Shown: one piece after another, positions 35,236 through 46,500 of the stretch | Layout of the letters: every line of letters starts with the position of its first letter | Position numbering within the stretch: the first letter of the stretch is position 1 | Assembly (NCBI RefSeq): GCF_013403865.1 | Contig: NZ_JABFDK010000001.1 | Coordinates: forward strand, 1,240,001 to 1,304,000 | Source: Winogradskyella costae | GTDB taxonomy: Bacteria; Bacteroidota; Bacteroidia; Flavobacteriales; Flavobacteriaceae | Length of the DNA stretch: 64,000 bases | Reading direction: 5' to 3' | Made by a program: the position numbers and the translations under genes | The notes under the pieces: generated by a model | Databases searched by the model: none | Told to the model about the DNA's origin: nothing | What the model saw: only the letters and a program-made list of their open reading frames with translations

Positions 35236-38200
35236 ATGACTACAATTTTATCTTTCGTTTCATCTAAAAAAGTAATGACTACGTTTTTACTTTTGTTGAG
35301 TGCTTTATCTTTTTCACAGACAGTAACTAATATTTTTCCTACTCGTGTAACGACAAGTACTACTGTCACTATTATTGGTACGGGTTTTACTGACGGGGAT
35401 GAGGATCATATTGCAATTTCTAATTGGGGTATTGGAAGTAAGGTGTTTATTAGTGAAACGGAAATGAATTTTAAAATTAATGTAACTGGAGGTGATAGAA
35501 CTGCAGATCTTTCAATAACAGGGGGGGCTTTCCCTTATACCTTTGATGTGTCTACACAATTGAATTATATTGCGCCGACAAGTAAAACTGTTAGTGCTAC
35601 TGATCCCGATGAAATTAGAGTTAGAGAAGTGTATACGACTTGGGATCAGAATGGAGATGGAGTAAATTTCTGGAAATCTTCTGATTGGAATCCTTCTAGT
35701 TCTGCTACAGGAAAAGCAACTTGGCCAAATGATAGCCATGAGTTATTAGGGTTTAAGATGAATTATGGAGGTAATGATATTATCTTTTCTACAGGGGTTA
35801 AGGATTCAATATTAGAGACTCAATTGGATGTCGCTAACCTGCCAGCAGGTGTTCAGTACATCGCTCAAGATTTTAAAGCATATTCTACTAACGGAGTTAG
35901 TGGTAAACCCAATTCTAATAATTATATGGGGTTTGCAGATAAAATAGATGGTCGTATAAATTCAAGTGTGTTAAATAATGCTGTTGAATTAACCGTCTAT
36001 GATGTTATTATAGACGGTACTAACGGTCTTGATTTAGGTACGGGTATAGCGAATTTTAATAATCAGGCAGACATAAGGTTTTATAGTGGTAATGGAAATG
36101 TAGGGGCTCTTAATGATGATGTTCCAGATTTATTAATCACGCAAATGGCACAGCCAGGAGGAACTGATGTTTATTATTATGCAGATTTATATGGTAATGT
36201 TGTAGGTAGACCGATTAAACTTGAATTTAAAAATACTAATGATACTAGGCTATATGAATGGATAACAAATTTTTATCGATTAGATCATTCCGCTGGAGCA
36301 ACATTTGAAACTTCTAGATCAACCTCAATAACTTTGAATAATGGTGTTGGAAGTAGGGGGTTTAGAATGGCAGCGCTAAGTTTAGAGGATTTTGGTATTA
36401 ATGGAGATCCAGCATCAAGTACAGATGAAGTTTCAGGAGAAATTACTAATAATTTTAATTCTATTGAAAGAGTAAATAATATTAATATGGGAGCTGGTGG
36501 GTCTTCAGATATGTCTTTTATAGCTTACAATAAGTCTGCATTTGATATAAAATCTCCAGAAATTTTAAAATCTCCAGTTTCGAGGTTTGTTTGTAGGTTT
36601 CCATCAAGTGTATTTGCTTTTACAGCATTAGGAGGAATTGAAGGAGGTGCATCTTCAGATATTGAAGAAAAAATTACTTATATATGGTTTAAAAATAATG
36701 TAGAGGTATTAGAAACAGAGGGGGCATATAACGTGCCTGATACATATACTATACCTGCTGCTTTAGTATCTAGCACAGATTTAGAAGGGACTACTTATAA
36801 AGTTAGGGTTAAAAATACTTATGGTGCTGTAGATTTACCTTTTACAATAACTGAAGGTGGTACACCTACTTATTGGGATGATACAAATAAAATTTGGGAA
36901 TTGCCTACAGTTTATACAGACAATAATATTTCTGTTCCTGATGGAGATCGTAGTTTAAGATTTACAGCTGTATCTAATGACTTAGAAGTTATAGGAGCTA
37001 TTGAAGGTGTTGAAGGATGTGATTGTGTAGTGTCAGCGGGGCAAAATGTAACAATTGGTGAAGAATATGCAATGACACTTTATAATTCACTTACTGTGGA
37101 GGATTCTATACTTGAAACCGACATAGATGGAAATCCAACAGGTGCAACAATTCCAGCAGGTATCTTCACCTTAGAAGATGATGCTAGCTTAGTGCAAATT
37201 AATGATGTTGCTAATCGTGGTGACATTGTGTTAAAGCGTGAAGCAGATAATTTAAATCAATATGATTATGTATACTGGTCGTCACCTGTAGCAGGTTTTG
37301 GTATAGCGGGTATTCCTGGTAGTAATAAGTATGAATGGAATCCTCAAATAGCAAATGGTAATACTGATGACAGCACCGTAGGAGATTGGGTATCAGCAAA
37401 TGGATTTATGTCTGTTGGTAGGGGGTATATTGCTAGGGTGCCTTCAAGTGCAAATGTAACAGCAACGTTTAACGGTGTTCCAAATAATGGTGATATTAAT
37501 ATAGCAATTTCTAAAACACCTAATTCAGGGTCTTCTGGTATGGCCAGTATTGATAAACATTGGAATTTAATTGGAAATCCATATCCTTCGGCAATAGATG
37601 CCATTGAGTTTTTAACGCATAATAGTTCTGTAGTAGATAGTGGTATAGATGGTGGTGTGTATTTGTGGACGCATACTCGTCCCGCTTCTTCTTCTGAAGA
37701 TGATCCTTTCTATGACAATGACGACACTTATGGATTAAATTATGGCAATCAATATATTGCTTACAACGCTATGGGCAATTCAGACCCTTCGGATGAGTTT
37801 AAAGGAAAGATCGCTTCTGGTCAAGGGTTTTTTGTACAGGTGTTAGATGATTTTACAGGGTCACCTTCTGTAAGTTTCAATAATGCAATGCGTCATGATA
37901 ATTATGAGGCTCATAATAACGATGAATTTTATAGAGGAACAGTAGATACTTCTGTAGCTCAAGAAAAGCAATTAGTATGGCTAAGCTTAGCTAATGAAAA
38001 TAATCATGCTATGAGTACATTAATCGGTTATGCAGAAGGTGCTACTGAAGGAAAAGACAGACTTTACGATGCGTATACTAATAATGAAGGCTTTAATTTA
38101 TATTCTCTAATTACAGAAGACGAAAAATTAGTGATTCAAGGATTGCCATTACCATTTGTAGATACTAATACAGTACCTCTAGGTATTGAGTTAACACAAA

Positions 38201-38634
38201 GTGGAATTTATAATATTGCCATTGGTAATGTAAAAGGAAGCTTATTTGTAGATCAGGAGCAAGACATATATTTAGAAGATACCTATACAAATGTAACTCA
38301 CGATTTAAGAGCGTCACCTTATACGTTTACAGGAGAAGCCGGTGAATTTAACGACCGTTTCATTCTTAAATATACAACCTCATTACTTTCTGTTAGCGAT
38401 GTTTTAGCATCTAACACATTTGCTTTTGTTAAAGACGACCTGTTAAATGTGAGATCTAATACAGGTATAAAAGCGGTTAATGTATATGACCTAAACGGAA
38501 GAGAAATAATCGCTTACACATCTAATAATCAGCATAATGTTATGATCGAAGATTTTCAATTTTCTAAAGGTGTATATCTTGTCTCAATAACTTTAGAAGG
38601 GAATATTATTGTAACAAAGAAGATTATTAACTAG
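35236..38634 (+). CDS. T9SS-secreted surface protein 1 (IPT/TIG-, Ig-like; type A sorting tail)
   Basis: 1,132 residues. Order: signal peptide (cleaved near SFSQ, residue 28), an IPT/TIG-like domain (about 30-110, VFPTRV-type start and TIIGTGF), a module with VPDLLITQ and YYYADLYGNVVGRP (about 280-340), an Ig-like domain beginning at FVCRF (about 450-545), the GCDC motif (594), a NLIGNPYPSAID module (777), and a T9SS type A tail (1080-1132, VYDLNGREI...VTKKIIN). It has only three cysteines, conserved in both paralogues. It would be exported by the Sec system then T9SS, and displayed or released; adhesion is a guess. The N-terminal leader matches protein 2, whereas tail and terminator match protein 3, so it looks like a hybrid. 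Confidence 0.9.
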   Translation: MTTILSFVSSKKVMTTFLLLLSALSFSQTVTNIFPTRVTTSTTVTIIGTGFTDGDEDHIAISNWGIGSKVFISETEMNFKINVTGGDRTADLSITGGAFPYTFDVSTQLNYIAPTSKTVSATDPDEIRVREVYTTWDQNGDGVNFWKSSDWNPSSSATGKATWPNDSHELLGFKMNYGGNDIIFSTGVKDSILETQLDVANLPAGVQYIAQDFKAYSTNGVSGKPNSNNYMGFADKIDGRINSSVLNNAVELTVYDVIIDGTNGLDLGTGIANFNNQADIRFYSGNGNVGALNDDVPDLLITQMAQPGGTDVYYYADLYGNVVGRPIKLEFKNTNDTRLYEWITNFYRLDHSAGATFETSRSTSITLNNGVGSRGFRMAALSLEDFGINGDPASSTDEVSGEITNNFNSIERVNNINMGAGGSSDMSFIAYNKSAFDIKSPEILKSPVSRFVCRFPSSVFAFTALGGIEGGASSDIEEKITYIWFKNNVEVLETEGAYNVPDTYTIPAALVSSTDLEGTTYKVRVKNTYGAVDLPFTITEGGTPTYWDDTNKIWELPTVYTDNNISVPDGDRSLRFTAVSNDLEVIGAIEGVEGCDCVVSAGQNVTIGEEYAMTLYNSLTVEDSILETDIDGNPTGATIPAGIFTLEDDASLVQINDVANRGDIVLKREADNLNQYDYVYWSSPVAGFGIAGIPGSNKYEWNPQIANGNTDDSTVGDWVSANGFMSVGRGYIARVPSSANVTATFNGVPNNGDINIAISKTPNSGSSGMASIDKHWNLIGNPYPSAIDAIEFLTHNSSVVDSGIDGGVYLWTHTRPASSSEDDPFYDNDDTYGLNYGNQYIAYNAMGNSDPSDEFKGKIASGQGFFVQVLDDFTGSPSVSFNNAMRHDNYEAHNNDEFYRGTVDTSVAQEKQLVWLSLANENNHAMSTLIGYAEGATEGKDRLYDAYTNNEGFNLYSLITEDEKLVIQGLPLPFVDTNTVPLGIELTQSGIYNIAIGNVKGSLFVDQEQDIYLEDTYTNVTHDLRASPYTFTGEAGEFNDRFILKYTTSLLSVSDVLASNTFAFVKDDLLNVRSNTGIKAVNVYDLNGREIIAYTSNNQHNVMIEDFQFSKGVYLVSITLEGNIIVTKKIIN

Positions 38635-38651
38635 ACGATTAGTTTAATCAC

Positions 38652-38694
38652 AAAAAAAAGACCTCTATGAATAATTCATAGAGGTCTTTTTTTT
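38652..38694 (+). terminator. Terminator of T9SS protein 1 gene
   Basis: A perfect 14-bp stem (AGACCTCTATGAAT and its complement, 1-nt centre) is flanked by A-run and T-run. The stem base AGACCTCTAT is shared with the terminator of T9SS protein 3 (46801-46836). Confidence 0.92.
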
Positions 38695-38710
38695 ATTAAA
38701 ATTTAGGCTC

Positions 38711-39291
38711 TCTGTACTCAACCAAAGTTATCCTAAAGTACACAAAAAGTATGTTGCACATATTATAAATCATGGCGGTGTCTATACTGACTTTTGGGGT
38801 TCGGATACTTTTCAGGAATAACTTTTTAAAATGAAAATGGCTGATTGCAGGTCTCAATGAATCCACTATTATTATTATTGAATCAGCAGAAAAAGGCGGA
38901 AGTTTAGTCACTCCAGATATAGCTAATTCATCTAATAGAGAAGTGTTTGCTGTGTCAGGAAGAACTACGGATAGTCAAAGTATTGGTTGTAATAATCTGA
39001 TAAAACTCAAGAAAGCACATTTATTATCTCATCCGTTGGATGTGCCTTATATGTTAAATTGGGAATTGGAATCTAGCAAGAAACCAACTGTAAAAGCAAC
39101 AACTATGTGTAGAGTTAGAAACCGATGAACAAATTATTTATAATTTTTTAAAAGTGAATAATAAAACCATATTAGATGTTATTGCCTTACGATGTGAAAT
39201 GCCAACATACAAATTAGCCGGACTACTTCTTAATATGGAACTGAAAGGAGTAATAAGACCTTTGCCGGGAAAGTTATTTGAAGCCATTTAG
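38711..39291 (+). pseudogene. dprA 3'-half relic (duplication junction marker)
   Basis: From 38711 the sequence follows dprA 33971-34549 nearly without gaps: the CTCAACCAAA, TATCCTAAAGTACACAA and AAAAAGGCGG blocks, the GRTTDSQSIGCNNLI-coding region (38958-39003) and the final codons ending at a TAG at 39289-39291. It lacks the first half of the gene and is broken by a TAA near 38819 and by small indels (for example near 39100). The open frame 38943-39128 is only a part of it. It cannot make a functional protein. Confidence 0.95.
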
Positions 39292-40186
39292 TTTTACTAA
39301 AATTTCATTAATTAGAATGTTAACGGTTATACCGTAATTAATTGTTAGATCTACACATTTAAATCCAAGACTTTTTAGTCAAATTATTAAGGTTAAATTT
39401 TTCTTTATAACTGATAAAATTATGGTTCGTTTCCATTATTTTTATTCTTACAACAATGTTAATTTACTCTTTATCGAATTTTTGATGCGTTTTGTCGTGT
39501 TTTTGTTTGTTTAATTCAAGTTTATTTTATAATATTTGCCTTCCCTCAAAGAAATAAAACTGTTTCGTTAAAATATAATTTATAGTGAAACTCAATAAGT
39601 ATTATACTTATGAGGTTACAACCTACTAGTATTTCTGAACATTATGGTGTGCTACAATTTATTGTTTTCGCCTTGTTTTTGATAATTCCATGCTTAGTAG
39701 GCTCATACACTATTAATAATGGATTTTCCGAACGGATTACAACTAGCAAAGTTTCTATAAAGTTTAATGATGCTCTGCAAATAAGAGTGCCAAGTGTAAA
39801 TAGTGTTAGGAAATAACAATGAGTGTTTAAATGTGATGGCATTAGGTATAATGGTTAATGACGAATACCCAGTTATACTGTTTTTATATAATGATTTTAA
39901 GGTAGACTAAAATTTACTGCTATAAAAAAGATTTCAAATAATCTAAAAATAATGACTAAAATAAATTGATTGTGTTCAATTGTAAATCACACCGAGTGTG
40001 TGAGTTACCATGTTAAAAAGTGCAATTAAAAGGGAATTCCCTACACGTTAACTAATATTTTTTGAGTATCGTTTAAACTGCAGCATTTTTGCAGTGTTAA
40101 ACCCAAATTTACACTTAATAGATATTTATCATTAGACCTAATTTTAATGTTAGTATAGATTCAAAAGACTTTAAACAAAATAACCT
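39292..40186 (+). promoter_or_regulatory. Duplicated upstream region of T9SS protein 2
   Basis: 895 bp without a credible gene. It begins where the dprA relic ends and parallels 34550-35235 in order: a T-rich stretch, one CTTCCCTCAAA element (39540-39550), a line with ATGAGGTTACAACCTA (39610), the palindrome CACACCGAGTGTGTG (39988-40002) and a promoter (40062-40091). An open frame at 39610-39816 exists here, but its counterpart before protein 1 stops after 11 codons, so it was not called a gene. Confidence 0.7.
40062..40091 (+). promoter_or_regulatory. Promoter of T9SS protein 2
   Basis: TTG (40062-40064), 19 nt, CATTTTTG (40084-40091), the same as before T9SS protein 1. The CACACCGA-TGTGTGAGTTAC block about 55 nt upstream is also conserved in both copies and may be an operator. 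Confidence 0.65.
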
Positions 40187-43100
40187 ATGACTACAATTTT
40201 ATCTTTCGTCTCATCTAAAAAAGTAATGACTACGTTTTTACTGTTGTTAAGCATGTCTTTTTATGCGCAAATAGTTGTTACTGATGTTTTTCCTACACGT
40301 GTTACTAAAGGTAGTGTAATCACAGTTATTGGTTCTGGATTTTCAGGTTCTACAACTGTTTCAATAGATAATATTTCGACTGGGTCGGTATCGGTAAATA
40401 CCGATGGTACGGAGTTAAGTTTTGAGATTACTAGAGATGTTCATACCGCAATTCTTATAGATAAAGCATTGAAAATAAATAGCCAAAATGTCTATAAAGG
40501 TTCTAATGCACCGGGAAATCAGGTGAAATTTGAATATGTAGGAGCTAAGTTGAAAAAGAATAATGAAAATAATAGTAGTAACTCTCAGTATTTTAAGAAG
40601 ATAACAAGTATTATTACCAATTGGAATTATGATAATCAAGGATACTGGATGTCTTCTACTGATTACACATATGGAGATTCTAGTACTTACCCTAATGATA
40701 GTCATGAACTATTGGCTTTTGAATATAATGGAGTATATTATTCTACAGGAGTTGATGACGATTTATTAGATAACATCCCCGGATTTACCTACAGTAAAGA
40801 AGTGTTTAAAGCATATTCTACAAATGGAATTACGGGGACTATTAATAACGGTGCCAATTTTATAGCAACTGGAGATTTGGTTGACGGTGTTGTTTATGAA
40901 GGTACTACCATTACGTCAACAGATATTTTAGATTTAACTGTTTTTCAGGTAATGGTAGATGGGGTTAATGGTTTAGATTTAGGAACAGGGGTTACTAATT
41001 ACAATAAATCGGCCTCTATTCGTTTTTTTAGTGGAAATGGTGATGTTGGTGCTGTAGCAGATGGCGTACCAGATTTAATTATTACACAAATAGCAGATTC
41101 AGGTAGTTGGGATAATTATTATTATGCTGATGAGTTGGGGAATGTAGTAGGAACCCCAGTGCAACTATATTTGCATAATGGTACAAATAATTTGGGAAGA
41201 TGGGGTTTAGACTTATATACACTCCCAAGCGGTGCCGATATAAATACAGCAAACCCGCAAACTAGAACATTTGGAAATAATGAATACAGGTTTATCAAGA
41301 TTGTTGGCTTGAATTTGGAGGATTTTGATTTAGATAGTAGCAACCTAAGTTCTGTAGAGAATATAAATTCTGTTGCAGGTGGTTCTGCAGACATGGCCTT
41401 TATTGCCTATAATCAATCAGCTTTTGATATTAAGGCACCTATAGCACCACCATTGTTACCGCGGTATGTTTGTAAAGCAGATGGTAATACTGATATCACT
41501 TTTACTGTTAATGCTGGTATAGATGATGATGCAGGTGGTACAATATATCCGCCTAATATTAGTGATCCAGATTTAGATATGCAGTACCAGTGGAAAAGGA
41601 ATAACTCAGACATCCCTGGTGAGACAAGTAGCTCATTAACTGTTTCTGGTGTGACATCTACGGATATAGGAACTTACAAGGTTAAAGTTTATAATACTAA
41701 AGGTGGGTCTATAATTTTACCTGTGACTATAAGTGAAGGTGGTACACCTTATTATTGGAATGGATCTGCTTGGAGTTCTCCTTATGGAGCAGTAGTAGAA
41801 AAAGAGAGAGGTCTTGTGTATACAGGTGATTATGCTATAACCGGTAATTTAGTGGGGTGTGATTGTAAAGTGGCTGCAGGTGCTAATGTTGTGATGCCTA
41901 AAGGGTCAAAGATGGTGCTTTACAATGAATTAACTGTAGAACCAGAAGTCGCAGAAGTTAAAGAATTTGATGAATTTGGTAATGAGATAATTCTTGTAAA
42001 TCAAGTTCCTGAAGCAACCTTCACCTTAGAAGACGATGCAAGTTTAGTACAGATTAATGATGTTGTAAATGTTGGAGAAATTAAAGTAAAACGAGCATTG
42101 GATGCAAGTGAAATTAACCAATATGATTATGTGTATTGGGCATCTCCCGTAGCAAATTTTAATATCTCAAGCATTTCTAACACACCAACATACCAATGGG
42201 ATGTAAATGCCGTAAGTAATGATTCAGGTATAGGTAACTGGGTGTCTGCAGCTAATGCTACAATGACTCCAGGAGAAGGTTATATCATTAGAGTGGCTAA
42301 TAGTCAATTAAGTGGTTTTACAACCGAATTTTATGGAGAGCCAAATAATGGACCTTTTAGTGTTGGTGTTGAAAAATCGAATTTATACGAAAGTATGGAT
42401 TATAATGATAGTAGTTGGAATTTAATTGGTAATCCTTATCCTTCTGCCATAGATGCGGAAACCTTTTTAACTGCTAATACAAATCTTGAAGGCCGTGTAG
42501 ATATATGGACGCATGATACAGGTCTGTTTGATGTTACAGGAGCAGACGATGCATTTTACGATGACTTTGGTGTGAATTATGGGAACCAATATATTACTTT
42601 CAATAGTACAGGAACTTCAACTCCAGATCCATCTAACACATTTGATGGGGAAATTGCTTCAGGGCAAGCCTTTTTTGTAAGAGTTGATGATGACGCACTA
42701 GATACTGAGAATTCTGTGAATTTCACCAATGCAATGCGTCATAATAATATAGTTGCTTATGATAACTCACAGTTTTACAGAAATAGTTCAGAAGAAACTG
42801 TAGCTCAAGAAAAGCAATTAGTATGGCTAAGCTTAGCTAATGAAGATAATCATGCTATGAGTACATTAATCGGTTATGCAGAAGGTGCTACTGAAGGAAA
42901 AGATAGACTTTACGATGCCTACACTAATAATGAAGGCTTCAACTTATACTCTTTAATTTCAGAAGATGAAAAATTAGTCATCCAAGGATTGCCATTACCA
43001 TTTGTAGATACTAATACAGTACCTCTAGGTATTGAGTTAACACAAAGTGGAATTTATACTATTGCCATTGGTAACGTAAAAGGAAGCTTATTTGTAGACC

Positions 43101-43483
43101 AAGAGCAAGACATATACTTAGAAGATACCTATACAAATGTAACTCACGATTTAAGAGCGTCGCCTTATACGTTTACAGGAGAAGCCGGTGAATTTAACGA
43201 TCGTTTTGTCTTAAGATATACACCATCTATAACGCTTTCTGTAAATGAGAACACTGTGTCAAACACCTTTGCTTATGTTAGTAATGCCATGTTTCATGTA
43301 AAGTCTGATAGTAATTTAGAATCAATTGAGATTTTTGACATGAATGGTAAGAAAATTATAAACTATACGATAGAAGACCATACAAATTCATTCGATACAC
43401 AATTTGCGTTCGCAAATGGTATTTATATCGCTGCCATAAAACTAGATAATGGCAGTGTGGTGACTAAAAAGCTAATTAATTAG
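40187..43483 (+). CDS. T9SS-secreted surface protein 2 (paralogue)
   Basis: 1,098 residues with the same domain order as protein 1: signal peptide (about 1-26, ends MSFYAQ), IPT/TIG-like domain (VFPTRVTKGSVITVIGSGFS), the VPDLIITQ module, Ig-like domain (from YVCKA; YQWKRNNSDIPG), GCDC, NLIGNPYPSAID, and a T9SS tail. The first ~55 nt and the stretch 42795-43210 are almost identical to protein 1 (37950-38365), while the centre is strongly diverged. Its last ~60 residues (IFDMNGKKIINYT...) differ from proteins 1 and 3. The mosaic pattern suggests gene conversion or unequal crossing-over. Exported and displayed by T9SS; the ligand is unknown. Confidence 0.9.
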   Translation: MTTILSFVSSKKVMTTFLLLLSMSFYAQIVVTDVFPTRVTKGSVITVIGSGFSGSTTVSIDNISTGSVSVNTDGTELSFEITRDVHTAILIDKALKINSQNVYKGSNAPGNQVKFEYVGAKLKKNNENNSSNSQYFKKITSIITNWNYDNQGYWMSSTDYTYGDSSTYPNDSHELLAFEYNGVYYSTGVDDDLLDNIPGFTYSKEVFKAYSTNGITGTINNGANFIATGDLVDGVVYEGTTITSTDILDLTVFQVMVDGVNGLDLGTGVTNYNKSASIRFFSGNGDVGAVADGVPDLIITQIADSGSWDNYYYADELGNVVGTPVQLYLHNGTNNLGRWGLDLYTLPSGADINTANPQTRTFGNNEYRFIKIVGLNLEDFDLDSSNLSSVENINSVAGGSADMAFIAYNQSAFDIKAPIAPPLLPRYVCKADGNTDITFTVNAGIDDDAGGTIYPPNISDPDLDMQYQWKRNNSDIPGETSSSLTVSGVTSTDIGTYKVKVYNTKGGSIILPVTISEGGTPYYWNGSAWSSPYGAVVEKERGLVYTGDYAITGNLVGCDCKVAAGANVVMPKGSKMVLYNELTVEPEVAEVKEFDEFGNEIILVNQVPEATFTLEDDASLVQINDVVNVGEIKVKRALDASEINQYDYVYWASPVANFNISSISNTPTYQWDVNAVSNDSGIGNWVSAANATMTPGEGYIIRVANSQLSGFTTEFYGEPNNGPFSVGVEKSNLYESMDYNDSSWNLIGNPYPSAIDAETFLTANTNLEGRVDIWTHDTGLFDVTGADDAFYDDFGVNYGNQYITFNSTGTSTPDPSNTFDGEIASGQAFFVRVDDDALDTENSVNFTNAMRHNNIVAYDNSQFYRNSSEETVAQEKQLVWLSLANEDNHAMSTLIGYAEGATEGKDRLYDAYTNNEGFNLYSLISEDEKLVIQGLPLPFVDTNTVPLGIELTQSGIYTIAIGNVKGSLFVDQEQDIYLEDTYTNVTHDLRASPYTFTGEAGEFNDRFVLRYTPSITLSVNENTVSNTFAYVSNAMFHVKSDSNLESIEIFDMNGKKIINYTIEDHTNSFDTQFAFANGIYIAAIKLDNGSVVTKKLIN

Positions 43484-43530
43484 TAGTCCACAAACTCATT
43501 TTATTTATTCACAACAATTGTAACCTTTAA

Positions 43531-43558
43531 GGCATGTTAATCTATCCATTAACATACC
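43531..43558 (+). other. Hairpin between T9SS genes 2 and 3
   Basis: GGCATGTTAAT and ATTAACATACC pair with one mismatch around CTATCC. No T-run follows, so it is a poor terminator. Genes 2 and 3 are 95 nt apart and may be co-transcribed with this hairpin as a processing or attenuating element. Confidence 0.5.
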
Positions 43559-43578
43559 TTATAACTAAACCTTAATGC

Positions 43579-46500
43579 ATGAACTCAAAAATTACTTTAA
43601 AAGTTAAAGTGCTTAAATCCATAAAGTTGACGGCTTTGGGAGTACTGTTAACAGTTTCAAATGGCTTATTAGCACAATCAGAACTTGTATCTCAAGTTTT
43701 TCCAACACGGATTACAACCAATTCTCAAATTACGGTGTTGGGTACTGGTTTTACAGAAGGTACGTCAGTTAGTATAAGTGGTATAGGCATAAATAATGCG
43801 AGTATTACTTTAGTAAGTGATACCGAAATGACATTTAAAATTTCACATTCTGGATCAGTTGATACGTTAGGAGAGCTTATGTTAAGCGGAACTGCAACAG
43901 GACGAAATATGGAATACGTGAGCCCTACTCCAAAAACATTAAGAAATGGTACGGAGAGTAATGTGACTAAAATAACCGAAATCTTTACAACTTATAATGG
44001 GTTTTGGAGATCGTCACAATGGAAAGCTGATCCTACCAATAATAGTTTAAAACCAAATACAAGTCACGATGTATTGGCTTTTACTTATAACGGAGTAACG
44101 TATTCTACAGGTGTTAATGATCAGTTGCTTACAGATAATGGTGTTACGTTTAGTTCACAATTATTTTATGCTTATACTACTAATGGTGTTGACGGAATAA
44201 CAAACCCCAACAATTATTTAGCCATGGCAGATATGATTGATGGAGTAGCAGGAGAAGGAACAGCAATTACATCTCCAGAAATTAGTGGAACTACCGTGTT
44301 TGATGTTATTACTGACGGTGTAAATGGTTTAGATATTGGAACAGGTGTTACCAACTTTAATGCTACTGCTGATGTTGAGTTTTTTAGTAGTGGAGGACAG
44401 TTAGGTGCTTTAGAAGATGATATCCCAGATTTCTTAATTTCACAGATAGCTGCAGCTGGTAGTACTGATATCTATTATTATACAGATGCTGATAAGAATG
44501 TAGTGGGAAGACCTATAAGAATAACGATTACTGAAGAAACTGATAATGATGGAGATGCTTTATTAGCAAAATGGAGACTTGACTTGTATAGCTTTTTGCC
44601 TGGTGTTAATTATGGAATTGCAACACCGACAGTAAGATCATTTTCTAATAATGAAGAGAGACCATTACGTATGGTAGCATTTAAATTTGAAGATTTTGAA
44701 ATTAATGATATTAATATTACTGATATCAACAACATAAATATGGTTGCTGGTGGTACTGCCGATCTTGCCTTTCTTGCGTATAATAGAGGGTCTTTTGATA
44801 TAAAGACACCAGTAGTTACAGAATATCCATTAGCGAGGTATGTATGTAACTTACCAAGCGATTCTAGTATTACATTTTCTGCTGTAGCAGAAGTTTCTGG
44901 TAATGCTACGGGTGCGCCAGAAGAAACATTGTCTTATCAATGGACAAAATATAATGAGCCAATTCTTGGTGCTAATAGTAGTACTTATACCCTTCCCGGT
45001 AATATAGATGCAGAAAGCATAGGAAACTATAAACTAAGAGTAACAAATGCTTTTGGATCTGTAGTAGTACCTGTAAGTTTATCAATAGGTGGAACACCTG
45101 TATATTGGAATGGCGCCGAGTGGCAATTGCCTCCAGTATATCAGAATGCAGGGATTGTAGTTGAGCCAAAAGATAGAGGTTTAGTGTTTTCTTCTAACTA
45201 TAATAGCTCTGGCGATATTGAAGGGTGTGATTGCTTAGTACCTGCAGGAAGTAATGTAACAATAGATTCTGGTTCTACACTTAAGCTGTATGGTGAAGTC
45301 ACAGTAGAATCTGGTGCGTCATTAACATTTGAAGATGGTGCGAGTTTAATTCAAACTAAGATTGTAACAAGTAATGAAAATAGTGGGTCGATTAAGGTAG
45401 AACGTCTTGTTACAGATTTAAACGATAATGATTATGTATTATGGTCATCTCCTGTAGCTAATTTTGATGTGTCTAATATCACTGCTCCATATGCAGCTAA
45501 TGCTTTTAATTGGGGTGTAAATACACCTAATACTAACGGTACCGTGGGTGATTGGTCTTTAACAACTGGAGCGATGAATGCTGGCTCAGGATATGCGGTT
45601 AATGTACCAACTGAATTTGTTTCAACTGGGTTTACAGCTAGTTTTGTTGGAAAGCCAAATAATGGGGATGTTTCTGTAAATGTTTTTAAATCAACAGGAA
45701 GTCAACCTAATGTTGAAGCTAGACATAGAAACCTTATTGGAAATCCTTATCCTTCTGCTATTAGTGCAGATCAGTTATTGGCAGATAACACGTTATTAGA
45801 AGGTAATGTTAAAATATGGGCGCATAATACAGCAATCCCAAATACGACAACACCTTTAACTAGTTCTGCTTATCAAGATTTGAATTATAACTACGGTGAG
45901 CCATACGTAAGTTATAACCTTACAGGAGCCAATCCTCCAGAAAGTACAAATGGTTTCATTGGTTCTGGTCAAGGATTCTTTGTTCAGGTTGATGATAGTG
46001 CTTCAGAAGGTTCGGTAACGTTTACAAATGCTATGCGTTCTGACGCTACTGATGTTGCATACGATAACTCTGGATTTTACAGAGGTACAAACAATGCTCA
46101 AGATTTAGAAAAGCACTTAGTTTGGTTAAGCTTAATTGATGCTACTGATGTTTCTGCAAGTACTTTAGTTGGTTATGTAGAAGGTGCAACTTTAGCTAAA
46201 GACAGACTTTTTGATGCTTATTCTGATGACAACACAATGCGTATTTATTCTATGATTAGCAATGAAGAAATGGTAATTCAAGGGCGCCCTTTACCATTTG
46301 TAGATACTGATGTGGTGCCATTAGGAATTGAATTACCTGAAAATGGGATTTTCAAAATAGCTATAGGTGATTTCGCAGGAAGCGTATTTATAGATGCTAG
46401 TGTAGGTATTTATCTTGAAGATACGGTTTTAAATACTGAACATGACTTAAGAACATCTCCTTATTCTTTTTCTGGAGTACAAGGAAAAATTAATGATAGA

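Noticed and set aside
38943..39128. Apparent 61-residue gene
   Set aside because: It is a piece of the dprA relic, broken at both ends.
39610..39816. 68-residue open frame upstream of T9SS protein 2
   Set aside because: Its counterpart in the duplicated leader at 34820 stops after 11 codons; no signal or family pattern.
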